Made by a program: the position numbers and the translations under genes. A stretch of 20,724 nucleotides of DNA. Source: a virus. Position 1 is the stretch's first letter; each line of letters begins with the position of its first letter. The notes under the pieces are model-generated. The model had not been told where the DNA came from and made no database searches. It was given only the letters and a program-made list of their open reading frames with translations. Shown piece by piece: positions 7,299 through 14,366 of this stretch. Location: IMG/VR virus record IMGVR_UViG_3300035204_000686, positions 1-20,724 of that record; one strand, written 5' to 3'.

Positions 7299-8702
7299 TC
7301 AGCCGACCATCAAGTAAATCTCTGTTTCTGCAGCGGTCCCCTTGGCCTGTCCGGTCAACGATACCGTGACCTCGTCGCCGCCCCGATCCATGTCAGGCTC
7401 CTCGAACTGGAAGGTGGGCATCTCGATACCCAAAATCGCATTCTCGGCCTCTCCCTGCTGGGCAATGACCGAGAGAGCCTCCCGGCTGCGCGACTGCATG
7501 GCCCGAACGAGCGTGGAGTCATAGAAACTCCACCCGTCGAGGGTAGCGGTGACGTTCCGCATTCCACCGACGTATCCATCCACGACGTAGCCATCACCGT
7601 GCACGTTCTCACGGTAGATGATTCCCTGGTCAACCTCGATAGAGATCGTGCCAGCCTGAAGCGCTGCGCCGTCCACGAGTAGCTGTCCAGAGGTCGCTGG
7701 AATTGGCGTCCCGGCATAGGTCCCTGCCGGCTGGTATGGGTACATCTGAGAACCGTCTGCGTGCGTGGCTGCCGCTCCGCCCCCAGCGTAGACCCCGCGC
7801 GTGTCCACAGTAACGGTGTTTCCAGAGATGCCGATGACCTTGAACACTTCGCTGTCAATCTGGAAGTAGTAAGGAGTTGAGGCCGAGGCGTCCGAAGGGA
7901 TCGCCGCTCCGCTGGTCACATCAAAGGTTACGTCCGAGGCGTTCAGGGTTCCACCGTGATCCAGCGTCGTCTGAACCATCCGATTGTCCTGCCGACCCGT
8001 TCCGCTGAAGGTGATCCGAGCTGCCTCGTCGCCGCCCATTGCAATGCTCTGGGTACCGACGACGCCACCGATGATGCGGTCTGCGCTGTTGTTGTTCATT
8101 GCCCACAAGGTAAGGGCGTCAGGGGTCGTGTCCTTGGCGTCCTTGGGCTTATACATGATGGCACCCTTGACGTTCGCAGACGCAGCGGGGGTGTTGATGA
8201 GCGCGGGGGAGACCGCAAGGTCTGTTCCTACCGTGTCAACCCCTGTCACTCTGCGGATCTCGTATGCCCCGGTGCCGTTGCCGGTCTCCACAATCACAGC
8301 ATCCCCAACCAAAAACCCAGTGGAAGACGCAACATCAACGCGCGTCGTCGTGCTTGAGCCTCCCGAGACCGTCGTGGTCGTCGCAGAGCGATTCGTAACC
8401 TCTTGCCAACCACCCGAAGTCATCAAATCGATCCAGTCTGGAGCGGTTCCTCGGGTTGTCAGGTAGGCGTAGCACTCAAGGCTGAACTCAGCAGTCCGCT
8501 TCTGGTCAATGACGCCGAGGGCTGTTGAGGTGCCTCGCTTGTCCTCAAACATCGCGAACGGTGACTTCCCGTTGACTGATGCCGTGATCACCCGAATCGC
8601 GTCCGCAGCCACGGGATAGTCTGTCGCAGCTTCCTTGAAGGTGCTCTGTGGATCCGCGAAGAGTACGAGGTCGCGTCCGATGTCTGTTGAGGGCCCGGTC
8701 AT
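7299..8702 (-). CDS. Major tail tube protein with inserted beta modules (467 aa)
   Basis: Forms the tail tube around the tape measure. It begins TGPSTDIGRDLVLFADPQSTFKEA-like, the usual start of siphophage tube proteins, and sits between the terminator candidate and the chaperones. At 467 residues it is longer than simple tube proteins of about 150-250. Two extra modules explain this: residues about 120-168 (DVASSTGFLVGDAVIVETG, RRVTGVDTVGTDL) and about 256-320 (VTFDVTSGAAIPSD, FKVIGISGNTVTVDTRGVY, THADGSQMY). Both resemble short beta modules common in phage virion proteins. The end returns to tube-like strands (NVTATLDGWSFYD, EVTVSLTGQAKG). ATG start, AGGAGG SD nine bases upstream, one base after the previous stop. 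Confidence 0.8.
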   Translation of the reverse strand: MTGPSTDIGRDLVLFADPQSTFKEAATDYPVAADAIRVITASVNGKSPFAMFEDKRGTSTALGVIDQKRTAEFSLECYAYLTTRGTAPDWIDLMTSGGWQEVTNRSATTTTVSGGSSTTTRVDVASSTGFLVGDAVIVETGNGTGAYEIRRVTGVDTVGTDLAVSPALINTPAASANVKGAIMYKPKDAKDTTPDALTLWAMNNNSADRIIGGVVGTQSIAMGGDEAARITFSGTGRQDNRMVQTTLDHGGTLNASDVTFDVTSGAAIPSDASASTPYYFQIDSEVFKVIGISGNTVTVDTRGVYAGGGAAATHADGSQMYPYQPAGTYAGTPIPATSGQLLVDGAALQAGTISIEVDQGIIYRENVHGDGYVVDGYVGGMRNVTATLDGWSFYDSTLVRAMQSRSREALSVIAQQGEAENAILGIEMPTFQFEEPDMDRGGDEVTVSLTGQAKGTAAETEIYLMVG

Positions 8703-8703
8703 C

Positions 8704-9246
8704 TTAATAATCCTCCTGCATCCGAACCGAGTAAGTGGTCCGAAGCATCATGTTTGGCGTCGATGCCTGAATCTCAGGATCGAATGCCAGATCATTGGTT
8801 TCGATAGTACAGCGAATCACTCGTCCTGTGGCAACCGTTCCACCGTTCGACAAGGTCCACCCCTGCCGCCCCATAGGAAGGCGACGAAGGAAGATTTTCG
8901 TAAGGGCGTCTCGGTAACGGCACATAGCAAGACCCACATCTGCCTCACTGCCGTTGATATTGAGGTCCAGGACCGTGATCCGGCTCTCAAGAGAGACGTT
9001 GATCATCCTAGAGTTTGGCTGCTGCTCTGCCGTGTCCGAATTGTAAATCGTACACATGTGTGGGAACTGCCTAGCCTGCATCCCCTTTGGGTAGAACTTC
9101 TCGAACTGAGAGATGTCTGGAAGCTCCGCAGTAGAGAGGCTCTTCTCGGATCGCATCGTCGCGAGCTGAGCGTTGAGCCCATAGGTCCCGTCTGTCAGGA
9201 ACTCGCCCATTGCCTCCACTGCAGCCTCAGCCCCGTAGTACGCCAC
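8704..9246 (-). CDS. Tail terminator / tail completion candidate (180 aa)
   Basis: I cannot assign a family by motif. It lies directly upstream of the tail tube gene, where siphophages place the tail terminator. It has a helical N-terminus (AAVEAMGEFLTDG), a central beta region (SLESRITVLDLNI), a helix with a Cys-Arg-Tyr-Arg motif (MCRYRDALTKIF) and a C-terminal beta segment (NMMLRTTYSVRMQEDY). That alpha/beta order fits terminator folds. The start is GTG at 9246-9244 with GGAG six bases upstream, two bases after the preceding stop. Function is inferred from position. Confidence 0.65.
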   Translation of the reverse strand: MAYYGAEAAVEAMGEFLTDGTYGLNAQLATMRSEKSLSTAELPDISQFEKFYPKGMQARQFPHMCTIYNSDTAEQQPNSRMINVSLESRITVLDLNINGSEADVGLAMCRYRDALTKIFLRRLPMGRQGWTLSNGGTVATGRVIRCTIETNDLAFDPEIQASTPNMMLRTTYSVRMQEDY

Positions 9247-9248
9247 CC

Positions 9249-9884
9249 CTATCTCCAGGTGCCGTTGACCATCTTCTTGATAGTCGCCCGCGCGCCAGCC
9301 TCGCTCTCAGCGTGCTTCTTGCCGAACGAGCGCTCGATCTCTGGCTTGAACACCCTGCGACGGGCGAGGACAATGTGCGCCTGCATGATTTGGCCTAGGG
9401 CATAGGCGAACTCGCTCTTGTTCGATGCGTCTCTTCCGAAGCGGACGGGGGGGCGAGGCTCTTTGTTGGCTCCCGCATAGGCGTTGCCCCTCCCCTTCTG
9501 GTGCGCCTCGGCATAAGTGTGGAGCCTCGTGCCCTTCCTTATGCCGATCTCCATGCTCTTTCGGTTGCGCTTAAAGAGAGAACCCGGACCTCCCTCAACC
9601 AAAGCGTTATAAAGCACCTTATCCCGCTGTAGAATCGGGAGGCCAGGGTAATGGCGACTCTTCCACCCTGGATAGGTCTTGCCTTGAAGGGTGGCAAACC
9701 TCTCCCCGGTGGTCGTTCCCTCGGAGTCCAGGTGCTGTCGCTCGTGGTTGCGGAACAGCTTGCGGACATCGGTCCACGCTCTTCGCCAGTCCTTCACTTC
9801 CGCCGCCCAGCCCTCAAACGCCAGCGTGAGATGCTTCATCTCTGGCTCAAAGGTGAAGGTGAAGGTCTGATCAGCGGGGGGCAT
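9249..9884 (-). CDS. Mu gpG-like phage virion morphogenesis protein (211 aa)
   Basis: Resembles the phage virion morphogenesis family (Mu gpG, P2 tail completion gpS), involved in head or tail completion and head-tail joining. Evidence: basic, Arg/Lys-rich protein with a helix near residues 15-50 (VKDWRRAWTDVRKLFRNHERQHLDSEG), a WK...H central core (TYPGWKSRHYPGLPILQRDKVLYNALV) typical of the LxxSGxLxxS-like region, and a C-terminal basic helix (ARRRVFKPEIERSF). The start ATG overlaps the adaptor candidate stop as TAATG. In Mu the gene is near the protease; here it sits after the adaptor. Confidence 0.8.
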   Translation of the reverse strand: MPPADQTFTFTFEPEMKHLTLAFEGWAAEVKDWRRAWTDVRKLFRNHERQHLDSEGTTTGERFATLQGKTYPGWKSRHYPGLPILQRDKVLYNALVEGGPGSLFKRNRKSMEIGIRKGTRLHTYAEAHQKGRGNAYAGANKEPRPPVRFGRDASNKSEFAYALGQIMQAHIVLARRRVFKPEIERSFGKKHAESEAGARATIKKMVNGTWR

Positions 9885-10378
9885 TAGAGGTCATCCCCAT
9901 CCTGGAACGCAGGAGGGACAGCGTACTCTCGGTCGCCCGTTCCGGGGGTGTAGTCGAAGTCTGGATCGGAGTCCTGGGTCCAGTTGGACTTAGACCAAAT
10001 CGACGGTCCAGTGGTCGTCCCCGTTGCCCCGTTTGCTATGAGGAAGGTCCGCTGATCCCAAAGCTGACCAAGGAGGAGGTTTCCCCTAGCAATCAACTCG
10101 TCTGCAGTGGCCTTGCCGTCTGCCCCGATGCTTCCCTTAGCAAGCAGGATGTTTCCACTAGCCAGGAACATCTCTGCGCTCTGCGCCATGTTCTCGGCAA
10201 TGGAGGACGCTGTGAAGGTATCTGCCATACCCGCAGCAATGAAGGCGAGGCGCACCTCGTTGTACGCCTTCTCCCAGACCACATTGGCTTGCGTCAGCGT
10301 GGGCGTCGTGCTTGAGCTTAAAGTCCCAAGCTGAGGAGCCATGCTCGTAGCAGTCGCGATGTCTGCGTTGTATGCCAC
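9884..10378 (-). CDS. Head-tail adaptor / connector candidate (164 aa)
   Basis: Predicted mainly helical: NVVWEKAYNEVRLAFIAAGM, SSIAENMAQSAEMFLASGNI and TADELIARGNLLLGQLWDQRTF are three Ala-rich helices like those of gp6/gp15-type adaptors that bind below the portal. The C-terminal 45 residues are Gly/Asp/Pro-rich and likely an extended arm. It lies between the capsid genes and the gpG-like gene. Start is GTG at 10378-10376 with AGGAG eight bases upstream. No sequence family is recognised, so the adaptor role is an inference from helix pattern and order. Confidence 0.6.
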   Translation of the reverse strand: MAYNADIATATSMAPQLGTLSSSTTPTLTQANVVWEKAYNEVRLAFIAAGMADTFTASSIAENMAQSAEMFLASGNILLAKGSIGADGKATADELIARGNLLLGQLWDQRTFLIANGATGTTTGPSIWSKSNWTQDSDPDFDYTPGTGDREYAVPPAFQDGDDL

Positions 10379-10389
10379 GAGATGGACTC

Positions 10390-10566
10390 CTAGTCGGCTG
10401 CCTCAGCCTTGGCCTTCTTCTTGGTGGTGGACTTTTTGGGGGCGGCCACTGCCATCCCCCTGCGGACCAGTCGCTCCGCGTTGTCCTCGTCAACATCGAT
10501 TCGGTCGCCGGGCTTGTGCTCGACCCCCGCAATCTCGCAGACGCACTTCAGAATTAGCTTAGGCAT
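10390..10566 (-). CDS. Small DUF7210-like virion-module protein, Lys-rich tail (58 aa)
   Basis: The real start is ATG at 10566-10564 (MPKLILKCVC), with GGAGG six bases upstream; the longer open frame to 10614 is only the overlap with the preceding gene. The overlap with that gene is 8 bp. Residues 1-40 match the pattern of small phage proteins with a 'GxxhxPGDxIdVDExxAxxLVxxGxA' core (GVEHKPGDRIDVDEDNAERL). The C-terminal 17 residues are a Lys/Ala tail (KKSTTKKKAKAEAAD). This family recurs near capsid or head-tail genes of phages, function unknown. The match is from pattern memory, not a search. Confidence 0.7.
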   Translation of the reverse strand: MPKLILKCVCEIAGVEHKPGDRIDVDEDNAERLVRRGMAVAAPKKSTTKKKAKAEAAD

Positions 10567-10924
10567 TCTCAGCCTCCAGCTCCCCCAAGCGCTCCTCAAT
10601 AAGATCCCTTCCACCCTTTCGACCGTCTGCCTCGTGCATCTCTAAGAGAAGTTGCGAGTCGTCAATGTCTTTGAGGATGTTGGGGAGGAGGCGCAGGGGG
10701 ACGTTTGTAATCGAAGAGGGGTCCGACGAATCAAACCCCGAGACCGATGTCGTCCTGGCCTGTGGCTCAGGGGCGGGACGATCAACAGCCTTCTCTTCGA
10801 TCAGACGAAGGACCCCGGCAGCGCAGAGCCCGTCTGCATCTACGCCGCTAGGGGCAATCGACCCAGCAGGATACTTGATCCCACTGTGGATAAGGCACTG
10901 TCCTTCGCGGACTTCGTAAGACAT
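10559..10924 (-). CDS. Virion-module protein, unknown function (121 aa)
   Basis: Start chosen at ATG 10924-10922 (MSYEVREGQ): GAGAGGAG lies about eight bases upstream, while the longer frame to 10963 would overlap the previous gene. Residues 1-45 resemble the same GIKYPAGS...LCAAGVLRLIEEKA pattern as the next gene (a small beta domain). A Pro/Ser linker follows, then a helical end (LPNILKDIDDSQLLLEMHEADGR and DLIEERLGELEAEN) like the helical ends of Mu-type head-tail region proteins. I cannot name a function; it may be a capsid-linked or head completion factor. Confidence 0.65.
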   Translation of the reverse strand: MSYEVREGQCLIHSGIKYPAGSIAPSGVDADGLCAAGVLRLIEEKAVDRPAPEPQARTTSVSGFDSSDPSSITNVPLRLLPNILKDIDDSQLLLEMHEADGRKGGRDLIEERLGELEAENA

Positions 10925-10944
10925 GAGGGGTGCTCCTCTCTCTT

Positions 10945-11289
10945 TTATTGACAAAGAGCCCAAGACTCTCCGTTACAAACCATGAAGGCTGCCTGCCCTG
11001 CCCCGATAGAAACTGCGGGGTCCAGGGCATCACCCGCTGAGTCGTGGATGTTGAGGTCGTCAGCGTCGTCCGACAGGTTTTCGATCCTAAAGAAGAGGCC
11101 TGAAGATGCCCCCTCTTGAGGAAGGTTTACTTGCCTGGGTGCCCCGGCTGGGTCGAGCAGCAAAAACTGCGCATCCTGAGGAGTTAGCGACTTGGTGCCG
11201 CTAAGTTCCTCGTAGAGGTAGCCGAGTCGCACGCGCAACCCGTTGACCGGGTTCGACGCAACACCTTGGTAAAGCAGAGTTTCTGCCAT
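10945..11289 (-). CDS. Small beta-sandwich virion protein, possible decoration protein (114 aa)
   Basis: Unknown function. The central part (LTPQDAQFLLLDPAGAPRQVNLP, then LFFRIENLSDDADDLNIHDSAG, ending CNGESW) fits a recurring phage pattern, 'LtxxDaqxxxLDpxGaxRxVxLP ... N ... D.aG ... cdGxsW', seen in small head-associated or fibre-base proteins. No membrane or enzyme motif. ATG start with GTAGGAGG SD; it follows the major capsid gene by 9 bp, so a capsid-surface role is inferred. Confidence 0.65.
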   Translation of the reverse strand: MAETLLYQGVASNPVNGLRVRLGYLYEELSGTKSLTPQDAQFLLLDPAGAPRQVNLPQEGASSGLFFRIENLSDDADDLNIHDSAGDALDPAVSIGAGQAAFMVCNGESWALCQ

Positions 11290-11298
11290 GACAACCTC

Positions 11299-12255
11299 CT
11301 ACGATACGACGGTGGTGTACAGGTAGCCGAGGTCCGTGGTCGGAGCCGCGAACTGGTCGTTCCACACCATGTCAATCTGCTCGACGTAGGGAGTGGGCTC
11401 CCACCGACGCACAGCACCGTCCGAGGATCCCTGGAAACGCCACCGCTGGAGGCACGACTGGGGAGTCATCGGGGAGGGCGAGGAGCGAAGGCGCGCAAAC
11501 AGGAGGCTCTTGCCCCAGATATACGCATTGGTTGCCGTCTGTCCCTCGGCTGCGGTGTTAGCCACTGCCTTGCCAACCCAGATCGTCTCGACATCGAGAG
11601 CGCGAGCTAGGTCCTCGTTGGTCAGAAGACCGACGCGGCTGCTGGTACGCGAGCAATACTCAAGGATGAGCGGGTGCTGGCGAAGAGCCTTGTAGACCTC
11701 GTAACCCATGATCGCGACGTTGGGGGTCTCGCCACTGTTCTGGATCACCGTGTCTCGCGCCGACTGGGCGGTGCTGATCGGATCAGATGCCGCATTGTCG
11801 AACCGGTCCGAGCCGCTGAGGGCTGCGGTCTTGCCCGAGAACACCGTCCCCGAGAAAGCAACAGCAGCAGCCGCGCGCTCGCGGTTGATCGCGCACTCGC
11901 GAGCGAGGACAGCGGTGTTCGCCTGTCGCAGGTTCAGACCGTTGCCCTGAGCGTAAGCCTCAGAGGTCTTGCTGATCTGGACACCGAGCCCGTTCGCGTC
12001 CACTTCCCACCCGTCGACCTTGCTGACCGAGGTGCTGATCTGGAGAGGCGAGGCCTGTCCGTCAGCGATCACCATGTCGTGACCGGGGGAGGCGGAGGCG
12101 AAGCCACCGTCTACGTTGTAGAACTTCCCGGTTTTCGTAGGAACGTCTACCGAGGGAAAGATGTCGTCAGCAATGAAGCTGCCGAGGGAGGGGCCGAGGA
12201 GCCGACTGTACTTAGTCAGCATCTTGTCGTGAATGTACCCATGAAGATTGGACAT
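11299..12255 (-). CDS. Major capsid protein (318 aa)
   Basis: Builds the capsid shell. It follows a protease/scaffold gene and a cement-like gene, as capsid genes do. The N-terminal region contains DDIFPSVDVPTKTGKFYNV, a motif common near the start of HK97-fold capsids of the Mu/siphophage type, then an Ala-rich helix (AVAFSGTVFSGKTAALSG) and a VAIMGYEVYKALRQHPLILEYC segment that is typical of capsid spine/P-domain regions. The C-terminus ends ...EQIDMVWNDQFAAP. About 318 residues is a normal HK97-type size. ATG start; TAGGAG SD nine bases upstream. The family fit is by pattern; no cleavage site is mapped. Confidence 0.87.
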   Translation of the reverse strand: MSNLHGYIHDKMLTKYSRLLGPSLGSFIADDIFPSVDVPTKTGKFYNVDGGFASASPGHDMVIADGQASPLQISTSVSKVDGWEVDANGLGVQISKTSEAYAQGNGLNLRQANTAVLARECAINRERAAAAVAFSGTVFSGKTAALSGSDRFDNAASDPISTAQSARDTVIQNSGETPNVAIMGYEVYKALRQHPLILEYCSRTSSRVGLLTNEDLARALDVETIWVGKAVANTAAEGQTATNAYIWGKSLLFARLRSSPSPMTPQSCLQRWRFQGSSDGAVRRWEPTPYVEQIDMVWNDQFAAPTTDLGYLYTTVVS

Positions 12256-12280
12256 TTTTGCTATCTCCTATCGATGTCTA

Positions 12281-12679
12281 CTAAGTGGTTTCAATCCAGG
12301 CGGGGGCCCAAAGGAAGGCGGCAACGTCGCCGTTAGCGGCGTCTTGGAGGGCGATCCCGAATGTGTGGGAGTCCGTCCCGCCGCCGGCAGCTCCAGCGAC
12401 GGCTACGGCGTTTCCGCTGCCATCCGACCCGGCCTGTTGACCGGCGTTGATGCTTCCGCCGCACTTCACCTTGATGATGCCGCCAACCTGGACCGGAAGA
12501 TACACTGCCGTCGAGGAGCCATCAGCTACGTCGTTGGTCAGCGCACCAATCGCGAGGTCGTTTGCACCACAAACGTCCATGTCGTCGCTGCCGTTGGGCT
12601 TAACGAGAAGCCATTCGCTAGAAGACATGTCGGCGGCAGTTCGCCGCGTAAGGATAGAGGGGTCAAAGGGGGTGCTCAT
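12281..12679 (-). CDS. Capsid cement / decoration protein, DUF2190-like (132 aa)
   Basis: Small beta-rich, Gly/Ala-rich protein between the protease/scaffold and capsid genes, where phages often encode cement or decoration proteins. The middle (LPVQVGGIIKVKCGGSINAGQQAGSDGSGNA) and end (HTFGIALQDAANGDVAAFLWA) match the 'G.....V.aGd.i..Gd.v..d.dG....G.a.....aGd...v' pattern of DUF2190-type cement proteins, which stabilise the shell. ATG start at 12679 with AGGAG SD; its SD overlaps the preceding stop. Confidence 0.75.
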   Translation of the reverse strand: MSTPFDPSILTRRTAADMSSSEWLLVKPNGSDDMDVCGANDLAIGALTNDVADGSSTAVYLPVQVGGIIKVKCGGSINAGQQAGSDGSGNAVAVAGAAGGGTDSHTFGIALQDAANGDVAAFLWAPAWIETT

Positions 12680-12690
12680 CGTAGAGTCTC

Positions 12691-13212
12691 CTAGGAGTCG
12701 AGGTTCTCGGCATCGTATGCCGCGAGCTTGGTGGGGTCGGAAAGAACAGCCTGCATCGCGCGAGCGAACGCTGCTGCCGGGTCAAGGCCTTCCTCTGCCG
12801 AGATTTTCTCGGCCAGAGCGGTGCATTCAGCAGAAACAGAAGAGCGCTGAACCCGCTCAGCGTCTGTTCCGGCGTTGCCAATTTCGGTGACGCCAATTCG
12901 GTTCAAGAAATAAGCGCGGTTGGCGCGCTCTTCGCCGCAGTGTGTATAGATGTCGAGGTAGTCGTCACGCTCGCTGGCTGCGATTCGACCATCAGCACAA
13001 GCCCGATCAAGCATTCGCTCAATCTCCTTGGCCTCAAGCTCTTCAAACTTGGCTTTGATGGTGTCTCGGTCTTCAGTCACCGTGTCGAGAGCCTCAGAAA
13101 GCGAGTCAGCCTTGGCCGCGCGCTCTCGGAGAGACTCAATCTCAGCGAGAATCTCAGTCTCTGTGACGCCTTCGCCCAGAGAAAGAGCTTGCGAAATATT
13201 CGATGTACCCAT
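12691..13212 (-). CDS. Nested capsid scaffold from internal start (173 aa)
   Basis: In-frame ATG at 13212-13210 (Met328 of the protease gene) has an SD AAGAGGA eight bases upstream, better than any start at the front of the gene. Translation from it gives only the C-terminal scaffold region: a Glu/Ala-rich coiled coil (TETEILAEIESLRERAAKA, then ELEAKEIERMLDRACADGR) and a short end that could bind capsid. Phage Mu gpZ and lambda Nu3 scaffolds arise the same way from an internal start in the protease gene. Its existence here is inferred from sequence. Confidence 0.6.
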   Translation of the reverse strand: MGTSNISQALSLGEGVTETEILAEIESLRERAAKADSLSEALDTVTEDRDTIKAKFEELEAKEIERMLDRACADGRIAASERDDYLDIYTHCGEERANRAYFLNRIGVTEIGNAGTDAERVQRSSVSAECTALAEKISAEEGLDPAAAFARAMQAVLSDPTKLAAYDAENLDS

Positions 13213-14193
13213 GTCTGGATTCCTCTTTTCAGATGCTGCCACTGGCTGCATGCCAGCGACGAAAGGTTCGTTGGTAAGAGTGCCGCCGATCAGAGCCCAC
13301 TCTCCGAGCTTTTCGCCCGTCTTCTTCGACCGAGCACCGTCCGCAGGGACTGCTTCGATGCTGAATCCATCAAACTCCCCAGCCCGAATCCTACGCTTGG
13401 CTTCTTCGGTCCACCTAACGGTTCCCATAAGGCTTGCCGAACCGTCGTCGTTGGCTCGAACATGAACGTCGATGATGCGCCCGGCAGCCTTGGTGCTCTC
13501 TGCGTCGAGGGCTCCCGAGATAGCCGCATGGTTGTACCCCACAGGCGCCCCGGTGGAAAACCAGCCCTCGGACTTAATGAGGGCATAACCACGAGACATC
13601 GATTCGATGTCTTCTACAGAGAGGGACACCTTGCGGTCTGAGGCTCTCCCGTAGTGTGTTCCCGAGCGAGCCAGCTCGACGGTCTTGTCAATTTCGACAT
13701 CGTCAAGCCGAAGAGCCTCTGACCATTCAGACATCTGCTCGACTTCGCGAGAGGCTTCCTGCTGGTCCTCTTGGATCTCTTCGCTCTCCTCTGGGGTCTC
13801 GCTCATGTCCTCTTCGCGCTCGCCCTCAAGAATCTTGCGCCCCTTGGCCTGGACCTTAGCGATGATGTCTGCCGACAACTTTGCCTTGGGTGCTTGCGCG
13901 ATTGCGTTGCGGAGATGCGGAAGGTCTACCTTCCCCGTGGCGTCTCGGTAAGGGAAGTAGCGAAGCGAGCGGGGAGTGGTGCGACCGTCGTCGTCCTTCT
14001 CGCCGCCCGGAGCGATATACAGAAACGCGGAGTCAGGCAAATCATTAATGAATGCCGTCGTCCATTCTGCGTAGGTCTGCTCCACTTCCTCGATCATGCG
14101 CTTAGTTTGCGGAAAAGACCGCCAGTTTCGCAAGGACGACCAGGACAAGGAAACTAGAAGTCGTCTCCGCGCCGACCCTTTCGGGACAGCCAT
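12691..14193 (-). CDS. Mu gpI-like prohead protease fused to scaffold (500 aa)
   Basis: Cleaves or matures the prohead. Domains: residues 33-110 form a DUF6582-like module (INDLPDSAFLYIAPGGEKDDDG, TTPRSLRYFP, LPHLRNAIAQ); an acidic linker lies at 123-160; the protease core at about 165-320 carries GYNHAAI (His222), GEFDGFSIEAVP (Ser278) and LTNEPF, matching the catalytic His/Ser and the 'LTN.P' motif of Mu I-type proteases; residues 328-500 are a coiled-coil scaffold. The start is uncertain: neither the ATG at 14193 (overlapping the previous gene by 40 bp) nor ATG 14097 (giving 468 residues) has a good SD. ATG 14097 is plausible. Confidence 0.87.
   Translation of the reverse strand: MAVPKGSARRRLLVSLSWSSLRNWRSFPQTKRMIEEVEQTYAEWTTAFINDLPDSAFLYIAPGGEKDDDGRTTPRSLRYFPYRDATGKVDLPHLRNAIAQAPKAKLSADIIAKVQAKGRKILEGEREEDMSETPEESEEIQEDQQEASREVEQMSEWSEALRLDDVEIDKTVELARSGTHYGRASDRKVSLSVEDIESMSRGYALIKSEGWFSTGAPVGYNHAAISGALDAESTKAAGRIIDVHVRANDDGSASLMGTVRWTEEAKRRIRAGEFDGFSIEAVPADGARSKKTGEKLGEWALIGGTLTNEPFVAGMQPVAASEKRNPDMGTSNISQALSLGEGVTETEILAEIESLRERAAKADSLSEALDTVTEDRDTIKAKFEELEAKEIERMLDRACADGRIAASERDDYLDIYTHCGEERANRAYFLNRIGVTEIGNAGTDAERVQRSSVSAECTALAEKISAEEGLDPAAAFARAMQAVLSDPTKLAAYDAENLDS
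13221..13227 (-). promoter_or_regulatory. Internal Shine-Dalgarno for nested scaffold
   Basis: AAGAGGA on the minus strand, eight bases before the in-frame ATG at 13212-13210. It is the only strong SD found in front of any start in this gene, which suggests it drives separate scaffold synthesis. Confidence 0.6.
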
Positions 14194-14366
14194 TGGCTGC
14201 GATAGGGCTCTGAGGCTGGGGGGATGTCGTTGACTTCACGCAGGTAGCGAACCCCTTGCGTGGAGATTGCCTCTCCGTTTTCCTGAGCGATGACAGAGAC
14301 GACATAGTCGGGATAGAGACCGATCCCTTCTGGGAGGTCTGTCCGCTTTGGTCTTCCGCCGGCCAT
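14154..14366 (-). CDS. Unknown small protein, head module (70 aa)
   Basis: No family recognised. It starts at ATG 14366-14364, which overlaps the portal stop as TAATG, and it overlaps the annotated protease start by 40 bp. The sequence is hydrophilic, with a basic start (GGRPKRTDLPEG) and end (SRKGRRGDDF), and has no membrane segment or cysteine. Between portal/MuF and protease genes it could be a minor head factor. The reading frame is supported by exact fit between genes and not by homology. Confidence 0.6.
   Translation of the reverse strand: MAGGRPKRTDLPEGIGLYPDYVVSVIAQENGEAISTQGVRYLREVNDIPPASEPYRSQWLSRKGRRGDDF

Noticed and set aside
8635-9405. 256-residue plus-strand open frame opposite the tube and terminator genes
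   Set aside because: Antisense to three coherent minus-strand genes that have good starts and spacing; no domain is recognised.
11674-12336. 220-residue plus-strand open frame opposite the capsid gene
   Set aside because: Antisense to the major capsid protein, Arg-rich shadow composition.
14102-14305. 67-residue frame ending in a hydrophobic segment, a holin-like idea
   Set aside because: It overlaps the 70-residue gene and the protease start in a third frame; only one hydrophobic stretch, no SD, and lysis genes are not expected here.
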